A DNA stretch of 48,195 nt from Isotricha intestinalis (Eukaryota > Ciliophora > Litostomatea > Vestibuliferida > Isotrichidae): assembly GCA_023807065.1 (NCBI GenBank), contig JAJJLU010000425.1, forward strand, positions 1-48,195, written 5' to 3'. This document shows positions 21,305 to 33,000 of the stretch, piece after piece. How positions within the stretch are numbered: the stretch's first letter is position 1; each line of letters starts with the position of its first letter. Both the position numbers and the translations under genes were made by a program. The notes under the pieces are model-generated. The model was not told the DNA's origin. It searched no databases and saw nothing but the letters and a program-made list of their open reading frames with translations.

Positions 21305-21637
21305 ATGGGAGGAATAAATACAAAAGAAGATGTTATTATTAAATTAAAAAAATTAGATCAAAAAGAACTTGAATTAAATCTTAAATTAAGAGATTTACAA
21401 TTAAAATTAAATCAAATGGTTCCTGAAGAAGAAAGACTTAAAGTTAATGAATATTTAGGAAAAAATAAAAAAGAAATTAGAAATATAATAAAGCAGAAAA
21501 AAAAGAAAAATAAAAAGAAAAAGAACAAAAAACATAAAAGTAAAAAGGTTGAAGAATATGAAGAAGAAGAACAAGAACCAGAAGAAGAATATGAAATCGA
21601 AGAGCAAGAACCAGAAGAAGAAGAAGAAGATTATTAA
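21305..21637 (+). CDS. Small protein with basic middle and acidic tail
   Basis: The 110-residue protein has three zones: a helical, amphipathic part (about 8-55, KKLDQKELELNLKLRDLQLKL), a very basic block (about 55-80, runs of KKKNKKKK), and an acidic tail (82-110) in which EEQEPEEE occurs twice. The MGG start leaves a Gly at position 2, so N-myristoylation is possible; residue 6 is Thr. There is no similarity I can name. The polarity of charge suggests an RNA-, chromatin- or membrane-associated adaptor, but that is inference. It is divergently paired with the Asn-rich gene and followed by 417 non-coding bases. It ends in TAA. Coding status is supported by ordered composition and codon use, though short length keeps certainty moderate. 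Confidence 0.68.
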   Translation: MGGINTKEDVIIKLKKLDQKELELNLKLRDLQLKLNQMVPEEERLKVNEYLGKNKKEIRNIIKQKKKKNKKKKNKKHKSKKVEEYEEEEQEPEEEYEIEEQEPEEEEEDY

Positions 21638-22054
21638 ATTTAAAACAATTTTCTTTAATTTTTTTCTATTTTTATGTTATATTAGGTTAATTTGTTTTTT
21701 TATAATTAATTAATTTTTATTAAATTAAACACAATTAAACTTATAATTTTTATAAATAATAGTAATATATAAAAGTTGTAAATGATATTTTCATTTTCAT
21801 TAAAATAGAAATTTATAAGAAATTATTTATTGTTCATTTGAATTAATAAAATAATAATCATTGTAAAAAAGCTTGTTTATACAATAACTTCTATAATAAT
21901 TATTTATTTATATTATAATAATTTTTTCTAATAACTTATAAATAATAATATAATTGTTATTGAAAAAGACATTTGAAAAAATTTTGTAATCTTTAATATA
22001 ATAAATCAAAAACAATTAAAATTTATATTTAAATTATATTGAAATATATATTTA
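21638..22054. other. 417-base intergenic region between convergent genes
   Basis: The region is almost entirely A/T and lies between two gene 3' ends, so it holds 3' untranslated sequences and probably poly(A) sites of both. I looked for tRNA-like B-box sequence, GC-rich structured segments and short spliced exons and saw none. Short mirror-like A/T runs (CAATAAC near 21881, GTTATTG near 21956) are too simple to count in this composition. Confidence 0.5.
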
Positions 22055-25000
22055 TTATAATTTGATTTCAGATAAAATTTTAGCTCCTTTTTCATATACA
22101 AATTTAAAATATTCTTTTTCAATATCTAAAATTTGATTTTTAAATTCTAAATTAAACAAAGAATAAGAATTAGTCAGTAATTTTTTTTCATTCTTTTTAT
22201 TATTCCTAAAACTTAAATTATGAATTTCTTTAAACCAATCACTTTGTCTAAGTACAATAATTGTATTATAAGAATAAGGAATTTCAACACAAAAGCCTTC
22301 ACTTTCTAAATATAATATTCTTAATTTTTTATCAAATTCTTCACTTAAATAAATTTTACCTTCTTTATAATAATTAATAATATTTTCTAAAACTTTACTA
22401 TATCTTTCAATCCATTTATCACATTGTTCTTTAATATATAATAAAATATTCATTTGCCAAAAAATAAAACCTAAATTTTGTCCTTCTTTAATTAATTCAA
22501 TTAATTCATTATAAGATATTCTTTTTTCTTTAAAAAAATAATTATTATATTTAACATTATAATTTCCTTTTCTTCTACAACAACATAAACAAATATAATC
22601 TTTAATATTATCAGCTTCATTTTTAGGTAAATTTATACATTTTCCATGAAACCATTCTTTACAATTTTCACACATTATCATATAATTTACACTATCATCT
22701 CCTTGTCTACAAATACAAAATTTTTCTCCTGTATCTTCTTTTAAAATTAATTTTTCATTTAATATATTATATCTTTCATCATAAGTTAAAGATTGAAATT
22801 TTTTTCTTTCATTTTTCTCTAATGCTGTTAATTTTTGTGTTCCATTTGATAATATTTTATTTGGATTTGGCATTATTGTATTTAAAAGACTTAAAAGATT
22901 TTCACATTCATTTTCTGTTAATTTTTGACTGTAAAAAAAATTATGTGCATATTCTCTTATTGATTTTAATGTTTTATCTTCATTATTTCCTTCTTTTGAA
23001 ATATTACTTTCATTACTTGATTTCCTTTTTTTTCCTAAAAATTCATTTAAATCAATATTATTTTTTATTTCTTTTTCAATATCATTTTTTATTTCTGATA
23101 TATTATTATTATTATTTTGATTGGAAACATTATTTGAATTATCAGGTATTATTTTATTATTAGGTATTATTTTATCATTTTTATTATTTATATCATTATT
23201 GTTTTTATTATTTAATTCTTCATCTAATATTATATCTGATTTTAAATGAATTTCTATTTTTTGTTTTTCATGTTCAGTAATAGTATTATTATTCTCATTT
23301 TTTAAATTTACATTATCATTATCATTATTATTATCATTATTTATCTTATCATTATTATTAATATTATTTTTTTTTTTAAAATATAATTGAACTAATTGTC
23401 TTGAATTAATAACTAAATTAACTATAATATTCCATTCATTAATTGCTTCATGAGTTTTTTTTAAATAATTAATAATAGTATTATCAGTTATTCTTTTATC
23501 GATATTTTGATATAATTCTTCAATTTCATCAGAAGTTATTTTTTTAGAATTATTTAAAATTTCTTCTATTTTTATCATATCTTCATCAATTGATTCTTTA
23601 AATTCACTTATTTCTTTAATTTCATTTGTTTGATAAGGTAAAGTTTTACCTTCTATAATTAAATTGTTTAATTCTTTATAAGAAATTTTTAAAGATTTAT
23701 CTGAATTTAATAATTTTTTCTTTAATTTTATCCATTCTTTTGTTTTTGAAATTCCTTTTTTAAAATTGTCAATATCAAAATTAATATTATTTTCACCTTT
23801 TTTATTTATTTCTTCTAAACCTTTATAAACATCTTCAGCTTCATTTAAAGTCATTTTTTCATTTGTTTTTGAAATAGAAACTAAAGAACTTGTTTTATAC
23901 GAATTTACTGTGTTTATAAAAAATTGTTTTTCAATGCATTTATCTTGAATTTTTTCTAATAAATCTATTATTTCTTCAATTGAATTTAATTTTTCATTTC
24001 TTATCTTATTTAAATTATTTTCTGATATTAATTGAATTTCCTTTAATTCTTTAAATTCATTTGTATTTTTTGCGAATTTAGGAACATTATTATTTAAATT
24101 TGATAAATTTTCTAAAAAAATAATATTATCCTTTAAATAATTATCTAATATTTTGATATTTGAATTTCTAGTTTCAATAGAACATTTTTTATCTAATTTA
24201 AATTTATTCATTTTTAAATAATTATATTTAGAAATAAATTCCTTAGCATCACTTAACCATTTTTGAACAATATTAATTTGATTAATTATAAAATCAAATT
24301 CATTACATTTAACTTTATATTGATTAATTTCATTACAAAATTTAGAAAATTTTTCATAATCATAATTAGAATTATTAGAATTAATAACAGAATTAATTTC
24401 ATCATGTAATTTAATAATTTCTTCACATTTTTCTAATAATAATTCACAATCTTCATTTATATATTCAAATTTTTTTCCTTCTTGAAAATATTTTAATAAT
24501 TCTTCATATGTTATTGCATCATTTTCATTTTCACTTTTAATTTTTTTTTCTGATATTTCTTCTTCTTCTTCTTCACTTTCATTTTTAGAAAATTTATTAG
24601 AATTTATTTCATTAAATATAGGAGTTAATTTCTCAACCCAAGAATTCATAATATTATATTCATCAATAAAAGTTTTAATTTCAGGTATATTACTTAAATT
24701 TCTTTGTTGTGAAAATTTAATTAAATTTTTTAAAGCCTTTGGCTTAACAACTTTATTTCTTTTATTAACATCTTTAATATTATATTCCTTTAAAAAATCT
24801 TCTTTTTTTTCTTTCCATTCAATAAGAGCTAATTTATTTTCAACAACTTCATATAAATCAGTAGTAAATCTTAAAGAATCTAAAGAATTTTTAAAATCTT
24901 GAAGTAATTCTCTAGTTTTAACAATAGAATTATCATTTAAAATTTTTTTAATTTTTTCTTCTTCTTCACATAATAATTTATAAGTTTTTTCTAAAGTATC

Positions 25001-26341
25001 AACTTCATTGGAAGTAAAATTTACTTTATGAGCAGTTTCAATCATTTTTCCTAAAAAATTTAAAGAACTTCTTTCACATTGATTATTTAAATTTTGAGCT
25101 CTTGTTTTTGAATGTTTAGGTAAACAAGAATATATTCTATGCCATTCTTGAGCACTTTCAAATCTTTTTTTTAATTCATTATATAAATCTCCTTCAAATT
25201 TAAAAGGTAAATTTTTACCTTCATGATATAAAGTTAATAAATTCTTATATTGAACTGTTTGATTATGAATATCATATATTTTTTTCTCAAATATTTTTGC
25301 TTTTTTAATTAATTCACCTGTATTTTCAAAATCTTCTGTTTGAACTTTAAAAGTTTTTGAAATTTCATATAATTGATTAATATCATTTAAAGTATTATTT
25401 TTATTAGATAAACAACTTTTTATCATTTTAGAAAAGCCAAAAGCACTTTTCATTTCATCTTGAACATTTAAAGGAATTTCAGCTTTCATTTTTTTTCCAA
25501 TTTCAATTAATCTTTCCAATTCTTTTTTTTCAATAGTATTATTTAATCTATTATTAATATATATTAACCATTCTTCTTTTTCTTTTTCATTAGCTCCAAT
25601 TAAATCATGAAGTGCACTTGAAAGAAATAATATTTTATCTTTTTTACAATTATCAAGACAAGACATTCTATCCATAACAGGAAATAATATTTTTTCCATT
25701 GCTTCATTAATATTATAATTGCAATTTTTCAATAAATCTAATGCTCTTGCTTCTGGACTATGAACTCCTTTTAAATACATATTATCAAGATTTGTCTCAT
25801 TTTTATAATAATCAATAAATTTTAAATAATAGTCTAAATCTTCTTTTGATATTTTTGAAAAATCATATTTTTTATTTAATTTCATTAATGATTTTTTTTC
25901 TTTTATTTCTTCAAAATTCACTTGACATTTTTCTTTATCAATTCGAGGAGGTTTATATATAAAAATTAAATTATCTGAATTTTTCGAATCTTTAAAATAT
26001 TCATCCCATTTTCTTAATATAGGAAAATTATTTTTCCCATGATTAATTAAATTTTGCTGTTCTTTTCTTCTTGTTGTAGGTCCTATTATTTCATTGTTAT
26101 TCTGATTATTTCCATTTGATTCTTCATTTTTTCTTATATTGACTTCAAAAAATTTTTTTGAATCTGATTTCATTTCATTTATGTTATTTTTCTCATTGTT
26201 TTCATCTATATTATTTGACATTTCAATATCTTTTTCTTCATTGTTATTGCCTATAATTATTATATATTAATTTTTTCTCTTACTTAATTCATTATTTTCT
26301 TTTTTTTCAGGACAGTTAAGTTCAAGGCTATTATTACTCAT
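22055..26341 (-). CDS. PHD-finger protein with PLU-1-like repeat array (spliced, no JmjC)
   Basis: The coding sequence is join(22055-26250, 26284-26341) on the minus strand, about 1417 residues. Exon 1 (58 bases) encodes MSNNSLELNCPEKKENNEL, and the frame then continues through a 33-base intron. A segment with PEARALDLLKNCNYNINEAME (about 190) resembles the end of an ELM2 domain. Residues about 250-1000 contain at least nine degenerate helical repeats of the PLU-1 type, recognised by L-x2-L-x2-EGK-x-LP and a late Trp (HEGKNLPF, QEGKKFEY, IEGKTLPY). A PHD finger at about 1195-1245 shows CICRQ, CENCKEWFHGKC and CLCCC. Another repeat (KEGQNLGF) follows. PLU-1 regions are known from KDM5 histone demethylases, where PHD fingers read H3 tails. 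No JmjC, ARID or JmjN is present, so this is a likely chromatin reader or scaffold, not a demethylase. Confidence 0.85.
26251..26283 (-). other. 33-base spliceosomal intron in the PHD gene
   Basis: On the minus strand the segment begins GTAAGA and ends TTATAG, giving GT-AG borders with a donor close to the eukaryotic consensus. Removing it joins an upstream ATG exon (26341-26284, phase 1) in frame to the main reading frame, forming an AGC Ser codon at the junction. If retained, frame is preserved in length (33 = 3x11) but an in-frame TAA occurs six codons past the donor, which would end translation. That pattern of 3n intron with an internal stop is common in ciliate introns. The alternative is that translation starts at the internal Met at 26221 and no splicing occurs. 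Confidence 0.78.
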
Positions 26342-27062
26342 TTTATATATTAAGTTAAATCAAAAAAAATTTCTTTATATACTTATCCATAAATATAAAT
26401 TATAATACTTTAAGATTTAGATATTTTTGATTGTTTTAGATTAAGCTGTTTCAATTTTTGATATGCAAATTAATTTAATTTAACAAGTTAAGCTCATGAT
26501 TATTTGTTTTTTTCATTATATTTTATTTATAGTTATTTAAGTTTTGTTTTTATCTTAATTTTCCTTTTTTTTTCCTTTTATTTTTGGGAATTTAATCAGA
26601 AGACAGTGAAAAACATAAAAATGAAGTAAATAATTAAAAATTTAAAAATTTAGTTTAGATAAATAACTTGGCTTACTAATTTATTTATTTCATTTGATTG
26701 CTAGGAATAATAATAAATAAATATTAAATGGCTGATAATTTTATTATTCATTTATAATGATTAATTATTTTTTTTTTAAGAAGATTTAAAAAAATTAATA
26801 AATAATTTTATTAATATTCAAATCATTTAATGTATAATTAAAAAGACTATTAATAAAATGATATAATAGTTTAATGTAAAATTACTTTAGATATCCTTTT
26901 AGATATTAAAAGTCAAGATATTTTTAATTAACTTTTGTATTAATCTAGTATAAACATTTTTAAATGTAAATTTAATTTAAATAAATAAAATAATTAACTT
27001 TTATATAATTTATTTATTATCAAAAATAATTCATATTCTTCATAAATTAAAATTAAATTTTA
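26342..27062. promoter_or_regulatory. 721-base divergent intergenic region
   Basis: This is the second-longest non-coding stretch and lies between two divergent starts, the PHD gene on the minus strand and the kinase/phosphatase-like gene on the plus strand, so it should carry both promoters. It is slightly less A/T-extreme around 26560-26720 (for example gggaatttaatcagaagacagtgaaa) than the rest. No tRNA, no conserved RNA fold and no convincing additional exon were found. Specific regulatory sites cannot be named from one sequence. Confidence 0.45.
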
Positions 27063-30000
27063 ATGGAAATAAAGAAGTATATAATAGAAATCCAGAAAAT
27101 AAAAACAATAAACACACAATTTCAAAATAAATTAGGAGAAATAACAATCTGGATAAATAATATAAATGATATATCACAATTTTCAGATGAAAGTATAAAA
27201 ACATTTATTTCAACTTTACAAACTTTCCTTTGTCATAATTATTATACTGAATATATGAAAATAAAAACAAATGAAAATTCCACATATGATAATTGCATGA
27301 ATTTAATATTAATAATATTAGCAAAATTAAGTAAAATAAATTCTTTTTATTCAGATTACATGTTTGATGCTTTTATTTCTCATCTAAATGAACATTTAGA
27401 ATGTTATAATTATATAATATCATTTTATCGTCTTTATATAACTTGTCCTCAAATAAAACAAAATGGAAAGAATTATGGAATTTATAATTACCTTTTCTCA
27501 ATATATAGAAGTATGTATGATTTAAATGTTTCTATGGAACCAAATTATAAATTAAAAGATTTAAAAAGTTTAATTAAAACAGGAATAATATCTCATTTAA
27601 ATAATTCAATTGATAAAAAATTTCTTTTTGAAAATTATATTCAATTAACAGATCGTCCTGGAAATATTACAACTTTTAAAAATAAAATAGGGAATTTTAG
27701 TAATTCATCAAATAATTTAAACAATAATCCAATATATAATAATAATATAAATGAAGATTATCAAAATGATTATTCTAATAATAAAAATAAAAACCAAAAT
27801 AATATCAATAGTAAAACAAATATATTATCTAAAACAGAAAGAAAAAATAATCCAAATACAAAATTAAGTGAAGACTTCAATAGTAATAATTCAAATAATA
27901 TAAATAATTCAAATAATATAAATAATATAAATAATATAATTAATAATAATAATAATATAAATAATAATAATTCAATATTAACATTAAGTAATATTAATAA
28001 TGGAATAATAAATTCAAATATAAATGCTTCAGAAATATTAATAAACAGTAAAGATATACCAAAAGGTTTAAAAACAAAAATTCCATTATTAAAATTTCCT
28101 TTAGATAAAAATCAGCCCCATAATAGATTTAGTATAATTAGAAGTAGTCATAGAGCAGAATTTTCAAAGAGTGGAGATGGTTCATCAACAACAACAACAA
28201 AAAATAAATTATTATCTAATAAATTAATTGAAGGTTCTTCTATTAATAGACATTTTAATCAAGATATATTAATTTTAGAACCAAAAGAAAAATTAAAAAG
28301 TTTAGCTTTTCAATTAGGTGAAAGTTGCTTAGCTACTGATTTAGCTGCTTTAATTAATCAAAAGAGAGATTTAGAATTAGGGAAATTAAGAAAAAAAAAT
28401 AATAATGATTTAAATTGTAAAAATAATAAAAATAATAATCATTTTTCAATGCCTTCTAGTCAAAAAAGCCCTAAAATTAATAATTATATTGAAAAATTAA
28501 AATGTATTAATAATATTAATAATGATGATATTAGTTATGATGTTGAAAACTCGAAAAATAATAATAATCATAATACTGGAATTATGAGTAAATATGATAG
28601 CAAGAGAAGTTCTAATAATTATTGTAATAAAAGTGATAATATTTTAATTGATAATAATAAAGATAAAAGTATTTATTCTATTCAAATTAATCAAAATCAA
28701 AATTTTAAAAATTTTGTTAAAATAAGAGAAATTTTAGTTAATTTTATTTTAACTTCTTTAAAAGAATATATTTTAGATGATATATCTTATTTAAATATTG
28801 ATACTAATACTTTATATTCTTTTTTACTTCTTCCTTCTTTAGAACATTCAAGAATGAAATATGAAAAAAAAAAAATTGAAATGTTAGAATATATGAAAAA
28901 ATATCCTGAATATATTAAAAATATTTCTCAAGGAAATTTAATTTATTCACCTGAAAAAATAGAATTAAATTCAAAAACAATGGAAAATCCTTTAATAGTT
29001 AAAAAAATAAATAAAAAAAAAAAAAATAACATTAAAAAAAACAATAATACATTCGAATCTTTTTTAAGTATTACTTTTGAAGAAGATAATAATTGTCCTT
29101 TAATTTTAAAAAATGAAAATGATGCTTTATATGATATTCTTTCAATATATTCAAATAATATAGAAAATGAATTAAGAAAATTAAATAATTTAAGAAATAC
29201 AGAAAGTAATCTTTCAATAAATATCAATGGTATATTTTTCCAAAATATAAATTCTTTTAATATTGAAAATTTAAGAAAACATATAGATAATTTTTTAGAT
29301 AATATTAAAAATAGAATTTATTTAATTTTAAGAAGTTGTGATGTTTGTAATTGTTATTCAAATTCAAATGGAGCAAATTCAATAAGTGAAATATATGAAA
29401 ATGATGATATAATAATGAAAATATTAAAACAACAATTTGATATTTTAAATGATTATATTCTTCATTCAAAAAGTAGAATTTTAACTATTCATATTTTAAT
29501 TCATTTAGGTGATATTCTTTTAATTATTAAAAAAATTTTCTTTCAAATTTTATCAAGAATTTCAAATAATAATTTTGATAATAACACTAATTATACTAAT
29601 ATTAATATTGTTAAAAATGAAGGAAATAATAATAATATTACAGAAAGATATGAATATAAAATCCCAATGAAATTAATTGAAGCTTTTTGTTCTTTCACTT
29701 ATTTATTATCAACATTAATTTTAAAAACAAAATTAATTTCAGAATATAAATTTTTAAATGAAACTTTTTTATCTTGTTCAACTTGGTTAAATTTAATTAA
29801 ATTTATGTTTGATTATTTATTAGTTTCAAATTTAGGAAGAGATATGAATAATATAAATATTAAAGCCGATAAATCAGCTTCTAATACTCAAAGAATGAAT
29901 AATATTATAATAGGGAAATTTAATTTATGTAATATATTAAAAGATGAAAATATAGGTAAATATAATGATTCAATAACTGAATCATATAAAATAAGAATTA

Positions 30001-33000
30001 AACATATTATGTCAATTATTAATTATTTATATAATTGTAATTCTTGTTTTCATAAAATTATTATTAAAATTGAATCAAAAATTAAAAAGAATCAAAATCT
30101 AAATAATAATAATATAAATATAGATGATGAAAAATATTGGAAAAATTCAATAAATTCATATTTATTAATGTTAAATTATTTCCTTAATAGTAAAAGTGGA
30201 ATAATATATGATTTATTTATAAATTCAACAGGAGGAAATTTTTTATTTAGTAAAATTAAGCTTTCTGTAATTTTTACACATTTTAATTTTTTAAGATCAT
30301 TATTAACTTTACAAGAGTCAACTCTTGATTTTCCAATTAAATATTCTCCTTTAGTAAATGAAATGACATCATTAGATTTAATTAGATTACATTATATTTC
30401 TTTTATAAAATTATATAATAAAAATATAATTTTCAATCCAAATTTATCTGAAGTAAGTTCTTTAATTGCAAATTCAGAAACAATTCAAAAAAAAAAAACA
30501 ATAAAAGCTTTTGTCAAAGATATTAATAATGATCAAAATTTATTAAATATATTAATTAATTTATGTAAAAAACATTTAAGATGTTTATTTTCTTTAAGTA
30601 AAAATAGAAATGCAGATGTAACAAATAAATTTTTTCAATTAAAAATTGTAGATTATTTAACAAAAGAAATAGAATTAGAACATGAAGCAGCGGAAAAAAT
30701 ATATAAATTAAATCAATTTAATAATTCGATTAAAGTAAATTCAAATAAAAAAGAAAATTTAAAAAAAGAAAATAATATTAAAAATAGTTTTATTGAAAGT
30801 GATAGTTTTAATGAAGATGAAGAATATGAATGTAATGAAGAAGAAGAAAAAGAAAAAAATAATGAAGATGAAATTATTAACAATGACATTGATGATTTGG
30901 ATGATATTCCTTTAGTTGATCCTAATATTAAAGTTTGTTCATATGAAAGTAAAATTCCTAAATTAAATATGATTCCTACTAATTTTTCTGTTGAACCTAT
31001 TTTAAATGAAAATATAGGAAAAAAAAAATATAAAAAAAATAAAAAAATTAAAAAAATTAATTCTAATGATATTATAAATATAAATGAAAAAAAGGATGAT
31101 AATAGTGATAATGTAAATAAAGGAAATAAAATACAATTAAAATTAAATTTAGATTTATGTAAAACTAAAAGTGATAAAAATGAAAAATTAAAAGAAGAAA
31201 TTAAAAAAAAAGAAGAAGAAGATAAAAAAAAATTAGAAGATGAAAAAGGAAAAAATAATAATTCAAATCAACCAAAAATTCAATTAAAACTAAATTTAGA
31301 TTTATGTAAAACAAAAACTAATAAAAATAAGAAATTAAAAGAAGAAATAAAAGAATTAGAATTAAAAAATGAAACTAAAAAAAGTGAAATAAATATAATA
31401 AATGAAATAATAGATTCTACAAAAAAGCCAATAATAAATAAATCTTTAAATAATAATTTTCAAAAAGAAAAAAATAATGTAAATAATAATACAAATCAAA
31501 ATAAAATAAATTCATCTTTAAAGAATTTAATTCAACTTCCAAAATTAAATTTAAACCAGCAAAAAACAATAGAAAATATATCAATAGATATATCAGAAAA
31601 TACAAAAAAAGTAAATGTAAATAATCCAACTTTAGCAAAAAAAGTACAAATAGAAATAGAAAATCATTTAAAAGAAAAATACAAATTATTTTATCAAAAA
31701 GCTTTAAGTGAAGGATTAACAGAAAATGATTTAAATAATATAAATCAATTTTATTTAAAAGAAAGAAATTCTCGTTTAATATATAATGACATAGAAATTC
31801 AAGTTTTAATAATATCATTATTATTTTCCTTAATAATAACTCCTACTAGAGGAACATTAGAAGAATTATATTGTAGTATTTTTCCATATGAAAATAATAA
31901 ATTAAATATATTATATATAATACATCATCATTTAAATAGAGAAGAAAATATTCATATATTACCTTTATTATTTAAATATATAAGTCAAATTCCTCCTTTT
32001 GGAGCAGGGCAAAGATTATTAAAATTAATAAGTAAAAAATATTTTGATATATCATTATATTCAAATTGGGAAAAAATAGGAGGAGGACAATTTGGAACAG
32101 TATTTCAATGTAATACTGGTATTAGAGAACCTAATATAGTTGCAATAAAAAAAACAGATTTAGAACAAAATATTTATAGTGCTTGTAGATTATTTGATGT
32201 TTTTACTGAAGTTACTGCTTTAGAAACTTTTAGATTAAAAAATTGTGTCACTCAATTATTTGATTATGGATGTGATGAAGAAAGTTATTATATTGTTATG
32301 AAAAAATATCCTATTAGTTTAAAAGATTGGAGAATTATGCAAAATAATAATTTAAATGAAATGCTACCTACTTATTTAAGTATATTTAAAGATATTTTAG
32401 AAGCAGTTCAAATTATTCATAATAATAATACTACTCATTATGATTTAAAATGTGATAATATTGTTTTAGATTTTTTACCAAATGAAAATAATTTAAATAA
32501 TAGTAAAAATTCAGATAATAATAATAAATCAAAAAGAAATTCAAATAATAATCTTTCTAATTTATATAATGAAAATTCAAATAATTCAAATTCAATATGT
32601 ATTAGAGTAGCAGATTTTGGTGAATGTAAAATATTTTTAAATGAACAAGATGAATATTGTACAAGATCAAGAGGAACAAATGTAATAAAATCACCAGAAA
32701 TGTTACATCATTTTGGTCCAATAAGAAAAGAAGATGATAATTTTGATAGAAGAAAAAAAATAGGAACAACAAGATCAAGTGATATATGGTCTTTAGGTTG
32801 TTTATTTTATGAATTATTAACTGGAAAATTTTTATTTGAAGAAATTCAAGATGATTATATGGGATTTATTGCTAAAATAGATAATAATAATATTAATGAT
32901 TTATTAACTGAAGATAAATTAATTTTAATTAATAATAATCCTTATTTAGTTGATTTCCTTAAATTTATGTTAATTAAAGAACAAAATTATCGTCCTAATA

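Noticed and set aside
22055..26341. KDM5-type histone demethylase
   Set aside because: PLU-1-like repeats and a PHD finger are present, but no JmjC iron-binding motif, JmjN or ARID is seen anywhere in the frame or in the adjacent 721 bases.
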